This document shows, piece after piece, positions 39,824 through 53,700 of a stretch of 64,000 bases of DNA. Below the pieces are notes generated by a model, which had not been told where the DNA came from, did no database searches, and worked only from the letters and a program-made list of their open reading frames with translations. The first letter of the stretch is position 1. Each line of letters starts with the position of its first letter. A program made the position numbers and the translations under genes. Source of the DNA: an uncultured Kineothrix sp. (GTDB lineage Bacteria > Bacillota > Clostridia > Lachnospirales > Lachnospiraceae); the NCBI GenBank assembly GCA_910588855.1, contig CAJUSR010000011.1, positions 1-64,000 on the forward strand. Reading direction: 5' to 3'.

Positions 39824-40564
39824 ATGGCAGCAAAAAAGAAAATATGGATAGCGGCAATCCTTTGCGTGCTTTGTTTAGCGGTTGGGGGCGGCACGATGGC
39901 ATGGTATTTGAGGGAAGACGTCAAGCAGGCGGAAACCGACGGCGTGGAAATAATGGCGCCTTATAATTTATATTTGATGAATCCAAATGCCAGGGATTCG
40001 CTGGAGTTTGCAGTGGGCAACCTTCATCCGGGAGAAATGAAACATACGGTTATATGCGTATCGAACCGGGTGCCGGAAAATTACGATGGGGAAGATAATA
40101 TGTCGGAACTGGTAAAGGATTCGGAATTTAATTATGACTTACAGCTTGTACATACGGAGAATCTGGCGGTGGACTATGCGGTATATCCTTTGGAGCGGAG
40201 GGAAATACCGGCGGACGGCATCTTTCCCGAGGGGGCAATCAGGATGGAGGGGGATGACCCGTCTTATCAAACTTATTATTGGATAAAAACAGCGTCTCCT
40301 ATTGTGGGGATGGACCATACGGATAAGATGCGGAAAGAGGTATTTGGACAGGCTGATATTACGGATATTGTGAATGTGGGCCGGTATCTTTTTTTTGATG
40401 ACGATAGCATGAAGCTTGCCTATCAGGATGGAACGTATGAATACGATTATTATCTGATAGAAGTAACATGGCAGGATATCAATGATTTTGATGCATATAA
40501 AAAAGAGACGGATTTGGTTTATGTGGTGGTGAATGCAAAACAGCCAAGGCCTACGGAAAAATAG
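39824..40564 (+). CDS. SipW-type exported protein, TasA-like, fourth
   Basis: A 246-residue protein. The start is the ATG at 39824 with GGGAGGG just upstream; the open frame extends to 39707 in the preceding gene but would add an Arg-rich leader. The membrane segment (about 7-22) ends in GGGTMAWYLRED, close to the TasA leader ending. The exported domain (about 30-246) has SLEFAVGNLHPGEMKHTVICVSN, a typical beta-sandwich opening of camelysin/TasA-like proteins, and an Asp/Tyr-rich C-terminal half. The gap to the next gene is 29 bases. Confidence 0.72.
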   Translation: MAAKKKIWIAAILCVLCLAVGGGTMAWYLREDVKQAETDGVEIMAPYNLYLMNPNARDSLEFAVGNLHPGEMKHTVICVSNRVPENYDGEDNMSELVKDSEFNYDLQLVHTENLAVDYAVYPLERREIPADGIFPEGAIRMEGDDPSYQTYYWIKTASPIVGMDHTDKMRKEVFGQADITDIVNVGRYLFFDDDSMKLAYQDGTYEYDYYLIEVTWQDINDFDAYKKETDLVYVVVNAKQPRPTEK

Positions 40565-40593
40565 GAAAAAAACGCTGTGGGAGGCGGAAAACT

Positions 40594-41697
40594 ATGATGG
40601 AGGAAAGTAAACGGAAAGGTTGGAAAATAGGGAAAAGAAGAAAGGCGGCCCTTATTTTGGCAGGTTGCCTTATTTTTGCCGGAATGTCTTTTACCGTATA
40701 CTCTAAATATTATAAAACCAGATATGAAAAGGGGATGGCAATTGCCTCTGGGTTTTACTTCAGCAGCAATTATATGTATGAGGAAGAGGGGCTTGAGGAG
40801 ATTGCTGATATAGCGGAATTGACAAGGATAAGCGGCGGGAAACTGGTGCATGAGGAATTAGTGAACCAGTTGATGGTTGCGGTCAATAAGCAATTATGGG
40901 GGGATGATAGCTGCCTGTTTGATGTGGAGGTGCGCAACTATACCAACCAGCTTTTGTATAATGATACGGATTTGAATGTGGGTTATACGGTGGAGTTTAC
41001 CCTGTTAGATGTGCCCATAGGGGCAGTTTATGAGATTCGCAAAGGGAGCGAAGGAAGCTATATCCGTCTGGAAAATGACGGAAAGGGGAATGTGGTAAAG
41101 GCGGGTTTTGAAGAGGCATTGGAGGGCGGTAAACTTTCATGGGATGATTACGAATTAAAAGTGAGTATCGATAATAGCCAGGGGATAGATTACCAGCCTT
41201 CCCGTGTGCTGATGATGGCTTATCCCACATCTCCGGATTATTTAAAAAATACGAAAAAAATAGCGGGTATCATTATGGCAGATTATAACCAGAGAAAAAT
41301 GGAGATTACCGACCAGAAACTGACAGTAGAGGATGAGGCTGATTGGGATGAGGCTGATTGGAAGGAAAGGTTAAAAAAAGAGTCCGCTTTTGTCTACCAG
41401 TTGAAGACGACGGGAAACTATTATGCACAGGGAAATAACAATATGAAACAGAAAATCCGGATTATATGGGATGCGGAGCTGTTTGAATTGAATAAGAATG
41501 ACAAATACAGGGAAGAAAACGATGCGAATATAGAATATAAGGATGGAAAAGGGATTATGACCATTGAGACGATGCCGTATTCCTCCATAAAATTTGTATT
41601 CTTCAAAAAGGATAATTTCGATGAAAAAATCGAACAGTCTGCGATGTCATGGAAAGATTTTTCTAAGAGTGCTTTTGATGCGGAAATAGAGCTATAA
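40594..41697 (+). CDS. Single-pass exported protein, TasA-like locus, fifth
   Basis: A 367-residue protein with a basic N-terminus, one membrane segment (about 17-35) and a Tyr-rich junction TVYSKYYKTRYEKGMAIASGFYFSSNYM that resembles leaders of SipW-linked proteins but lacks AWF. The exported part is beta-rich with VEVRNYTNQLLYNDTDLNVGYTVEF. The C-terminal 60 residues include FKLKF-like aromatic strands. It lies between the TasA-like genes and the giant surface gene. Family not recognised; a minor fibre or tip component is possible. Confidence 0.65.
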   Translation: MMEESKRKGWKIGKRRKAALILAGCLIFAGMSFTVYSKYYKTRYEKGMAIASGFYFSSNYMYEEEGLEEIADIAELTRISGGKLVHEELVNQLMVAVNKQLWGDDSCLFDVEVRNYTNQLLYNDTDLNVGYTVEFTLLDVPIGAVYEIRKGSEGSYIRLENDGKGNVVKAGFEEALEGGKLSWDDYELKVSIDNSQGIDYQPSRVLMMAYPTSPDYLKNTKKIAGIIMADYNQRKMEITDQKLTVEDEADWDEADWKERLKKESAFVYQLKTTGNYYAQGNNNMKQKIRIIWDAELFELNKNDKYREENDANIEYKDGKGIMTIETMPYSSIKFVFFKKDNFDEKIEQSAMSWKDFSKSAFDAEIEL

Positions 41698-41737
41698 CGG
41701 GGAAGGCAACAAGACAGTAATAGGATGGGTGATGGTA

Positions 41738-44700
41738 ATGAGGAAATCTTATAGGAAAATGGGCAATGTATTGGCAATGCTTCTTGCCGGTGCGGTTTTG
41801 TTGAATAATGGTGGAATATCTTCTGTCTTTGCGGCAGGAAGTGAAATAAGCGGAAATGGGACAAACCGTCCGCTGGAAAGCGTAAGCCTATTGGCGGCAT
41901 CTGCGGAGGCAGCCAATGAGCCGGCAGAGGGTGGTGAGACCGGAAATAGCAATGAAAGAACGGAGCAGGCTGTGCCGGAAGGAGGTATGTCCGGGGAACA
42001 GCAACCGGAAGACAATGGTTCTGTGGGGGAAAGCCAGCCAGGGAACGATGGGGCGCCCGGGGAAGAAGAAAATTCAGGGAACGATGGAACATTCGGAGAA
42101 GGGAACCCGGGAACTGGCGGAACCACTGAGGAAGGAACCCCGGGGAACGACGGAACGCCCGGAAACGAGAACCCGGGAACTGGCGGAGCAACGGAAGAAG
42201 GGAATCCGGGGAACGACGGAACATCCGGGAATGGGAAGCCTGGAATCGACGGCACGCCTGAGGAGGGGAATCCGGGGAACGACGGAACGCCCGGAGGAGG
42301 GAACTCTGGAACTGGCGGGGCAACGGAAGAAGGGAATCCGGGGAATGATGGAACATCCGGGAACGTGAACCCTGGAACCGATGGAACGCCCGGGGAAGGT
42401 AATCTGGGGAATGACGGAACACCTGGGAACGGGAAGCCCGGAAATGATGGAACACCCGGGGAAGAAACGCCTGAAGAAGACGGAACGGATGGGGAAGGAA
42501 AGCCAGGGGCCGATGGCACAACGGAAGAAGATGAAGAAAAACCGGACGGGGAAGAGATTATAGATGATGCTGATAAAACAGATACGGAAAACAATGAAGA
42601 AGGGGCGGAAGAAAGTACGTCCTGCATAGAAGACAGAGAACATGAATATGAAGAAATTTTGTCGGAGGACGGCATCGTAACAGGCTATCAGTGTGTATTT
42701 TGCCAGAGGGAAATAGAGGAGGATATTTTTGAAAGCGAGGGGGCAGCCCTGCATGTGCATACATGGAACCGGGCGGAAGGGGAAATCGTGCCGGTATGTC
42801 AAACCTGTTATATGCAGCGTTTGGACTGCGATGGGGAAGACGGTCATGGGATTCATATTTTTGTATTGATGCAGGAAGAAGGGCAGCCGGATAAATATTA
42901 CTGTGCCGTGTGCGGTATGGAGAAGGAAATATTGGATGAATGGGATATGACGGCGGAGTTATTTTATGAGATTATGGGCATTTCCATATTGGCCAATTCT
43001 TTTTCATATGGAAATGAGCAGTCTCCTCTGCCCACCACAATACTGGATTTGGAGGCGGCGCAGCAGCAAGGGCAATATCAGGATAAAGTATTTCCGGTTT
43101 CCAATCTGGCAGATGTTATGGCTTTGTATCAATTGAGTCAGGATGGATTTGATTTTAAAGAGTATACGGTTGGGTTTCTAATGAGAAGTTATGTGGGAGA
43201 CGGGGGAGTTGTGTCGAGTTCCAATGAATGGGATTTAACCCCGTTAAAAAATGACTTTAAAGGGTTGGGAACGCTAAATGCCCCCTTTAGAGGCACTTTG
43301 ACGACTTATTATACCGGCGGGTCTTTGACTTTTAAAACGGCCACCCCTTTTTTGAATTATGCGGCAACAGGAGCTACGGTTTCGGAATTGCAGGTAAGTG
43401 CTTCTATTGATAATGGGGACGGGGACCCGGTGGGGGCAATTGCAGCTCATGTAGTGAAAGATAACGGATTGGATAAGATAGAGGTTTCCAACGTATCCAT
43501 ATCGGGAGCGATAAAGAACAGCGGAGGGGCGGCTGGTATCCTGTTTGGCGAAGTGGTAAACGACGGCAGCGATGGAACACCGGTGCAAATCCAATATATA
43601 AATAGAGGAAGCAGCAACGAGAAGGAAGACATCCGGCTTAGGGCGTCCGTAGAGGCGCAGTATGCCGGCGGGCTGGTAGGGAAAACGGATGGGCTGGTAG
43701 AGGTTCATCAAACCAATGTGTTTCCGACGGGAGCGATAACGGGAAGCGTATATGGGGGTATGCTGGCGGGTTATCTTGGAACAGCCGGCGTCCTTGTAAT
43801 AGAAGGAGCCGAAAGCGGTCTGGAAGTAAAAGTGAGCGGAAGCGGGATTAACGGCGGGATAATAGGCGGGATAGAGAATGGAACTATCCGTCAGGAAGGC
43901 GGAAAGCCAATCGCAATAACCGGAACCGTAGAAGGAACAACGGCAGGCGGTCTGGCAGGGAAATGTACGGATACCGCAATCGGCCTGGAAAATCTAACGA
44001 TAGAGGCAGGTGTAACAGGCAGCGGAGAGGCCGGCGGAGTAATCGGCAATTATACCGGGAACGGGACACAAGCAGTGGGCGCTCTGGACTGGTGCCAGCT
44101 GCATCATATAAAGGTGAGCGGAAATATAACAGGCGGCAGCAATGCAGGAGGCGTAGCAGGTTTGGCGCAGGGCAGCCATTTCCGTATAGGGAAGCCGCAA
44201 GAGGCTTCTTCCTTTGAATGCATCCAGGTAAGCGGAACCGTATCTGCGGCAGGAGCGGCAGGAGGTATTATAGGAACCGCAAAGGGGGAATACATCGAAG
44301 TTTATCATGGGGCTGTGAGCGGCAGCGTTGCAGACGCGGCTGCAATTGGCGGAATCATAGGACGTGTAGGCGATAATGCAGCCGGAGGCAGGAGCGTTGT
44401 AAAAGTAACTTCTGCTATGGTAAGCGCCGGGTTGAATCCGGGCGGCAGCAATAAAATACAAGGAGGGATTTTCGGGGAAGTCTGTATGGACAGTATGGCG
44501 GCAATGGACGGGGAAATTCAGGTGGATGGCCTTGCTATTGCAGATTCCACTCCGAACAAGGGGTTTATAGCGGGTAAACAAGAAGAAGCATTGGTTTATT
44601 TTGAGGAAGGCTGCAGTTATACGAAGCCGGATACGGCAGGAAAGGATTGGGTGGACGACATCGGTTCTTACGGCGGGGTTTATCGAAACGGCGGCTGGGG

Positions 44701-47700
44701 AGAAAGCGATGCTTTCATTTCCTATACCGATAAAGAAGTGAAAGGAAATGTGCCGGGCGGCGGTTCATGGACACTGGATACGGAAGCCGATGTGATGCGT
44801 CTGGCAATTGTACTGAATACGCAGGGACGGTTTGGGGCTAACTGTTTTGGAAATACGGGAAAGGGGGCGTTGCTTTCCGCCCGATATACTCTGGCGCCTG
44901 CGGACGGAAGTTTTGACTTGGAAGGGTCTGGGATTTATTGCCTAAACCGTAATGATAAAGGGAAAGATGGGGCGGAGTGCTTCAGCGGCCAGTTGATAGG
45001 GCAGGGAAAAACGGTTTTCCGTTTGGGGAATTGTACCACTTATCAATCTTATCTTTCGCTTTTCCCTTATGCAGGGAACGGGGCGGTATTTGAAAATATA
45101 ACGGTAGATCGGAGCATCCAGTATGCGAAAAACGGGGCGGCGGGCTTGGCGGTTTATGGTTCCGGTAATGTGGCCATTAGAAATGTAGATGTGGAAATGA
45201 ACCTGACGAGCAGCCAGGATGCATCAAGGTATTATTATGGAGGGATGTTTGCGGACTATAGCGCAGCGAAAGGAACAAGGCTGGAAATATCCGGCAGCCG
45301 GATTGGAGGCAGTTTCCGCATAGAGCAGAACGGGGCAGGAGAAGACCAAAAACATTATGCCGGAGGCTTAATAGCGGTTTATAAAGAAGATGGCGGCAGC
45401 GGCAGCGGTTTACCGGTTATTAAAATTGATGGATTGGAATTGGCGGAGAAGATTGCAACAAACAGCCGTTTTGCCAGCGGCATGATTACCTATATCAATA
45501 ACCAGAATACCAACCGGGATAGGGTTGCCCTGGCAATGGACGGTATCCATATTGAAGACGGCGCAAGGCTGGAAATAAATTCCGGGTGGGGCACTTCAGG
45601 ATTCCTTGGGTGGGGATGGTACGATATAGTGCCTTATAAAGATGCGGTTACACAGGAATCTTATTCCATTAAAAACCTGAGGGTGGGGAATGGGACGACG
45701 GCGAAAGACGGCCCTTATTTTTCTACTAAAGGCGGCTTTGGCGGTATGGTGTATGTAGTAACCGGCAGGATACAGATGAAAGATACGGATATTTTAAACG
45801 CTACATTTACGGCGTCCGGGGGCGGGCCAAACGGGCTGCTTTTTAATGATGGACGTAATGCGTTGATTGAGCTGGAGGGATACCGGATTGCCGGAGAGGA
45901 AGTGGGGCAGAAAAAGAAAAGCTATCCGGCAACGTCAGGCAAGGTGGAAGTAACCGGTGCAGGGGGGGACTTTAGCGATATTGTAGGAAAAAACAATGGG
46001 GATGCGAATAATTATAAAGTTGGCGGTATCGTGAACATTATCAGCAAAGGATTTGAGGATGATTTTATTACTTTTGAAAATAATGCATGGGGAAATGGTT
46101 CCGGCAATACAAGGTATTACTATAATTTATTCGGCAATTCTTTGGACGGAGAGGATGCTTATCTGGCCGGCAGGCAGTTGGACGGGGGGAATATGGTTAT
46201 TACAGATGCAGACCAGATAATGGTTTGGCATTTATCCCAGTATATGGATGATTCTATCCGACGGTTTTTGTCGCCTTATTTTGTAAGCGGTACGGTGCCC
46301 GCGAAAAACGGAAATGTAGTAATACAGGGAATGATTGATTTAAAGGGTAAAAGCTATTATCCGACACCGGTAGAAAACTGCACAATAACCGGCGGGAAAA
46401 AGGCAGAAATCAAATTTTATGGGGATAAAATACAAGAGGGGAGCAACAAAAGGGCCAGAGATACAAGGGAGCATTATTTGATACAAAGCGGCTTGCTTTT
46501 GAGCGAGAGCGGAGCGGTAACGGTACAAGGGGATGAAACCGACTATTTGACGCTTTCGGGAAAGGCTTCCCATGTGGATACCGCTTCAGGCGCCTTATTT
46601 TCACGGACAATCGGAGGGGTAAAGAATATATATAGAATCCGGCTGGATAACTTATTCATTTATGATTACCGTGGAGCCTTGCATGGGGTAGGGCTGTTGG
46701 TTGGCAATATCACGGACAATACAACGGTGGATATCAGCTGGGTGGAGACGGTAAATTACCAGAAAGTAAACGGTGTGTATGCCGGTTCCGCCTTAATCGG
46801 GCAGGTAGGAACAATGCGAAACGGGGCGATGAGTACCGAGAACCTGATATTGGACTTTACCAATATCAATGTGGGGAGCGGGAAAAACGAAGGGATTTTC
46901 TGTGCTGCTACATTAATTGACAAGCATTACTATACGGATAATACGGAAAAGAACAGAGGACGGGTCTGGTATTTATTCACCGAGGAGGCTTATAAAGGAG
47001 GGAACGGAACGGGAACTACAAGGGAACCGTTTGTGGATGACATCCACGGGAGGAATGTGTATCCTCTTCCTTATGTTACGGTTGGAAAGGAACTGGAACA
47101 GGGAATCGAATATTGGAATGTGGACGGCGAGGCTGATTTGGGGATTGCGGACTGGGGCGGTTATCTGCCCTATGTATGTGAAGGGAAAGGGATTAGGGTA
47201 AATCCTAAGAATGCTTCTATCACGGAGGGCTGCGGCACTTATGAAGACCCTTATCAGATTACCAGTGCGAAACAGCTTTTGGCCCTTTCCCGCTATTTGA
47301 TTAACGGGGATAAAGTACGGGATTTGGACGGATGGCAGATAAGGACCGTAGGGGACATAGTGGATGCTGACAGCAACAGTGTTTGTGATAAAGGGCATGG
47401 AACTGCCGGGCTAAAAACTTATAAGTACGGGAATTTAACGGATTTCCCTTCCCGGGATGATTTAAGGCGGGCCTATTATGTGATAAAAGATGACATTGAT
47501 TTTACCGGGCTATCCGGCGCTACTGACAGGAATGCGGCAATAGAGTTTGTAGGTTTGGGAACGGACACCTATCCTTTTGCCGGGGTTATTGTGGGAGAAA
47601 AGGCGGACGGAACACGTCCTACCGTTATCCTGCCCTATAAGAAGAACAACAATAGCTGTGCCAATTTCGGTCTGGTGCAATATGCAAAAGGAGCCGTAGT

Positions 47701-50700
47701 AAAGGATTTGGAGATTGTAAGCCGCGAATCCGTGGAGCCAGGATATCCGGATCGTTCGGTTACGGTAATCACCCATGTGGCGGATATGGGCGGTACGGTT
47801 ATGGCATGTATTTTAGGCGGGGATAACATCATCGACAATGTGAAAACCGGCAGCCGCATTGCGATAGATGGCAGCAATACGGCAGCAGGGGGCTATGTAG
47901 GGGTTGTGGAACAAGGTTCCCTTATCCTGCGTCATTTGGAAGAGGAGGATTTGGAAGGGTTCCGGTGCGGAATCTGGAATACAGGGAATAACGGCACTAT
48001 GACGGAATTTGGGGGAAGCTTCAGCTCATCTGTCTATCCTTATGTGTCAGGGGCAGTAGGGAAAGTGGAGAATGGCTTTGTGATTTATGAAGGCAGTGAT
48101 GGGAACAACGAGATACTGCCTCATGAAAAAAAGGACATTGCAGGAATTTACCGGCATACAGCCCTTCCTTTTTCCAATACTTACGATGTCATCCGGGCAG
48201 AAAGGATGGCGGGGGAGGACATAAATATTACATGGCCGTCTGCAGGGAATTTTGATTGCACTGTACATACGGCAGCACAGCTACAGCTATTGTCTATGGC
48301 AATTAATTCCGATGCTTTTTCCATATGCGGCGGTTATGATGCCCAGGGAAAAGATTTTGGAGGATATGGTGAAAAAGCAGTATGCCGCAAAGCGGAATAT
48401 AACCAGGTGGGCCGTGGGAATCAGTGTGTGGGCAACCCGGACTATGAAAAAGCAACGCAAAAGGATGACAATATTTACTGGTATCCCTATATTTATCAAT
48501 ATTTTAAGTTTGGCGGCATAACGGCGGAGGGCAGCAGCCAGATGGGCGGAACCGGATTTTATCAGACTTTAAATACGCTAAACGGTCAGTATAAAAGCAG
48601 GCTGAATGCAGTGACTTCCGATATTGCGGATACGATGACGTATCATCTTGTAGATGCTCCCGGGAAAGGGATAGAGGAAGCGGATTACGATTTATCCGTG
48701 TACAAAAGGGGTTTCCGTGGGCTGGGGGCTACATACCGGATTGTAAGCATTGACGACAGCAAAAAGCAATACGGTGTTTTAAAAATTAAGGAAAATGGCA
48801 TTTATTCCGACTTCAGGGCAAATTTTGACGGGGCAGGGGCTACTGTCAAAGCGGAAATGATAAATGATTACGCAAAGGATATCCATACGGCTGCATTGTT
48901 CAATGACTTGCTTTGCGCCCAGGAAAGGCCCGTCGATTACTATATCAAAGATTTAGCGGTGACCGGGATTTACCATAGCAGCGATTATACGGATAATAAT
49001 GATGTGAATTATGCAGTGGACCGGGCGGCTGCTGTGGTGGGAATGATGCGCAGACCTTGGAGGATGGAAAATATTACAGTATTGGACGCGGATATTTCCA
49101 GTAAAGGCCACGGGGCCGGTATTGTTGCATGGATAGCCCCGGGGATAAAACAGAACCCCGATTATCATTTCTCCGAATGTCAGGTTTTAACAAAGACGAA
49201 GGAAACGGTAATCCGGACAAAAGGAGGCAGTTGCGGGGGGATTATAGGTGTCATGGCATTGAATGTGGATGAAACATCCCGCTTTCAATTAGTATTAAAC
49301 CAGTGCAAGGTGTTGGGAAAGGATGCCATAAGCCGGGTGAAAATAGAAAATGAAGGAAATACGGCAGGGATTCCCGGAAATACAAATAATGTCAATCAGG
49401 AAAGGAACGCCAGAGGGAGGAGCGGAGCCTTAATTGGTCATGTAGGGAAACGATATGACGGCAACGGCAATGTCAGGATTGGGATGGATGTTGCCATAAC
49501 AGGCAGCGGCAGCGGCGCCGATGTGCAATATGTGACGGTGGACGGTGCGGATAGCACAGGAGGCATTATAGGGGAATATTACGGATGTCGGAAAGACGAA
49601 AATTCCCCTAATGTTGCAATCGAAAATGTAACGGTATCTGACTGCATTTTGGAAAGCAAGAATATGAATGCCACCGATTATGGTGGTTTTGGGATAGGAG
49701 GAATCATAGGGAAACTACAAAGGGAAGCAAAATGTGATATTGCCGGAACAAAAGTTTTGAATACCGATGTCCGCTCTACTTACGGATTGGAAACTGTGGA
49801 TGCCGGCATAACGGCAGAACAGGATAAGGCTCCGGACGGCGATGTGAATGCCGGGGGGATTGTCGGGTATTGCTATAGGGACAGCCGGATTACCATAAAC
49901 AGTGTACAGGTGAAAGGCGATTTAAGCAATGGCGGGCCGCAGTATGAAATTTCTTCCCGTTTGTCATATGCCGGGGGAATCATAGGCGCTTCTTTGGAGA
50001 GCGTGCCGAATTTGGGCTATGTGGAAGGCCATGTCAGCAGTGTTGTGATAGAAAATACGGAAGTATCCGGGATGAATATTATATCGGACAGCCGCACCAG
50101 GCAGGATAAGGAGGACGATAGGGCGTCGGGGAACGCATTAAAAGCGGCCGGAGGAATTATCGGCCAGGCGACAATGATGAATGTAAACTGTAAAGATATG
50201 AAAGTGGAAAACTGTGTAATCAGGAGCGGAAAAGGTTCTGCAGGAGGTGTGATTGGGGAAGCTTTCCACCAGAATGAAAGTAAAGTAGAGACGACACTGG
50301 AAGGGGTAGTAATCAACCAATGTGAAATCGGAACAAACGGAAGCATCGCCCAGATAAGTGCCGGGGCTGGCTCGGGAGGGGTTTTTGGCAGGCTGAATGC
50401 ATCGGAGGACAGAGGAAGCCAAAAACTGAAAACGGTAAATGTAACGGAAAGTGTTATTTATGGGCAAAATGTAGGCGGAATTGCCGGCATGATAGAGGAT
50501 GGCCAGCAAATCGGCAATATATGGTCTGATAAAAAACAGTATCCGATAAAAATAACCGGGAATAAGATGCTTGGTTACCGGACCGGAGGGATGTTCGGTT
50601 TGGATAAAAGCAAAAAGATGTGTTTTGGCAATGTGGAAGTGGAAGATAATATAATTTTGGCTGCCAGAACGGACATGGATGATAGCTGTGCAGGAGGAAT

Positions 50701-53700
50701 CTGCGGAAGAAAGGAAGCCCGCACCACAGAGAATAATACAAATGGTATTACAATAAGGAATAACCGCATTTATAGCAATAATAGCAATCCGGCTTACCAA
50801 AATGCAGGAGGGGCGTTCGGCTATTTTGACTTTCAGGCAGAAACGGCAGAGGTATATGCTTATCAGACGGTAACAGAGGGGAATGATATCGGATATTATG
50901 ATATGGCAGGCAGCGTACCGGCGATGGGAACGCTTCTTGCGGATAGTTCCATGTCAGGGCAGATGCAGAAGATAAAGGATGCTTTGACGAAAGCCGGAGC
51001 CGGAAAGGGGAAATTGTGGAACGGAACCGGGTTTACCGACACCTTCCTGCTGTTGTCGGAAATCAATATCGGCGATTATGCCGGGTATTTTGGAAACCTT
51101 GTTGGCGGTTACAGAGGAGACGGGCAGGCGTATTTCCTAATGCCCACGGTAAAGGCGCCGACGATGGGGATAAGGCCGGTAGTGGATGTAGGAACGGCGC
51201 TTTCCGGATCGGAGGGGGACAAACTTTTGTCGCATCCTTATGAATATCGGAAAAATATCCATGTAGTATATCAGGATAAAGATACAACGCCCGGAAATAC
51301 GGCAGCACAATATTGGGGAAGCAGTGCAGCGGATAAAGAGCGCCTGTTTTCACAGGTAAATGCACAAAAAGTATGGGAAGAGTACGAATCCGCAGTAAGC
51401 AGCGGTGATGCTGACAGATTATTAGATGCCTACCGGCTGCATATTACGGACAATACCGGGAATACGGTGGGGGATATGTACCATAATACCTACCGGAATA
51501 AGGAAAACAAGTATGTATCCCAACTGCAAGTGCAGCAGGGGGCGGGTAAGAAGGCTCCGCTGCCGTTGGTTGTTTTGGATACCCAGTACGGTACGGTTGA
51601 CCAGATGATGAGCAGCATTTTTGCGTTACTGACGGGAGCAGGAGGCGTACATAACAGTGGAAATGACGGAAAAGACCACGTATATGATGAAGGGATAGGC
51701 CGAATCATGGATATGTCTGTGACACCGATGAAAGTGGAAAACGGCAGCATAATGGCGAATACAAATGGAACGGGGAGCGTTATCTGTAAACGGAAAAATG
51801 ACCGTTGGGAGATATCTTATGATGAATTTGACAGAATGGAGACAGATTCGGATGGGAATCCGACGGGCGACGGTACCTTCTCCCTGCTGGAAGTCACTTA
51901 CAGACAAAAGGATTACGGAACGATTGACGGCAAAACGGTAGACGGAGAAGCAGTAGTTTTGCGGATACCGGTATTTGTTGTAGAAAGGCTTACCATAGAT
52001 ACTTATTTAAAAATAGTGGAAGGGGAGGTTTATAACGGGGATAAAGCGAAAGCTAATGGAATCAGTAAGGAGCCTCTTTTGGCAAATGACAGTTCTTATA
52101 CCTTATATATGGAATATATTTACGGAAGTGCAAGGGAAAGATATAGCAGTGACCAGAAACCGCTGACAATCAGCAAGACATTGAGCATGACCCGTAAAAG
52201 GGAAGATTCGGGAAATACGGGCGATGTGCAGAATGTAAGCTTCTGGCCGGGTACCAGATTGACTTTAATTGATGTATGCAATTCCGATAAAGTGTATTAT
52301 TATACGGTGGACGGAACGGAAGAGATAATAAAGTATGAATTATTTAAGGATTCCGAAGGCAATGCCTATCAAAATAAAGCGATTCATATGGGTGAGGACG
52401 ACGGATTAGAAGTATATGAAGACGAAAACGTCTTTGTAACGGACGGTGACGAGTATAGAAACGTAGCGGTAGAGAAATTCCTGATTGTTGTGGATACTTC
52501 TTTGGTGGACGAGGAAATCAAACTGGATGCCAGAGACATTAGTGATTACCATATTACGCCGATTCTTGGAAGCGAAGAGATTATGAGCAGGACAAATATA
52601 TCGGAACATACGGAATTGCAGGTGACAAGGCAGCCGGGGCTGACTATCCGTCTGGAACAGGAGGAAAATCCGCCTTATATAGAAGGGGCAATTCAGGATG
52701 GGCAGGAAGTATCCATAAACGGTACATTTCTGGTAAGCGGCGATTTGGCATATTGGACGAGGGTATTATATAGCCCGTCAACGACCATAGATAGCGCGAA
52801 CCATCACAAATATCTGGAAATGGGAATATACCTTACAGACACAAACGGGAACAGGGTAAAGCTGCCGGACAATACCAATATAAGCGTAAATGGAAATCGG
52901 CTGAAACCCTGGCAGGAAGAGATAAAGCCTGAAACGAACCTTGGCTCATACGTAAACCGGAATGAAATGTATTTTTACAGGGACGGAAATATCCGTTTCC
53001 CGCTGGATGCGTTAAAAGAAATTATTCGGGAAGAAATGGACAAAACATACGGCAGGACAAATGGTAAAATCAGCGATAATGTGAATATTGTCCTTAATTT
53101 CGGCAATGCGGATTTGACAGATTATGCGGAGGACAGGTATGTTGTGCATTTGGAACTGCTGCGGATAGAGGATGCAGATTATCCGGCAGGCGGGGAAGTG
53201 ATAGACGCATACACCGATATCGTGCGCGCCAGAAGGAAAACAGATTTGGCATGCGCTCTGGAAACAAAAGATTTGATGGAATTGGGTATTAATACTTATC
53301 AAAACCAGACGCCAATGCCCCATACGATTCAGTTTGACTTTAAGCTGGACTTTAACGGGATTATAAGCAACAACGCATCCATGAACCAGCAAATAGCGGA
53401 CAAATATTATACGGTAACCTATCATATCATGGAAAAAGCAAACCGGAATGGTACGCCTGTCTATGAGCCGTATATGGGAAACCAACTTTCTTTGGAACTG
53501 GTATCGCCGCCTTCCGCAGACAGCCAGCAGACGCTTCAAAAGGGGATTTCTTCCGTTGGAACGTTTGCAAATTCGGTATATGTAACATACAAATTCAATT
53601 GGAATGAAATTGATAAAGGTACAAAAGATGCCGGGCATGGGGTGATAACCAGGGATTTGCTGCTGACTGTCAAAGATGGGGCAAAGATGGATTTATCCAA

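Noticed and set aside
41421..42675. Long minus-strand frames (300-366 codons) and an overlapping plus frame across the start of the giant gene
   Set aside because: They run through the Gly/Pro repeat tract, where codon periodicity keeps other frames open. The products are low-complexity Pro/Ser/Arg strings without ribosome binding sites.
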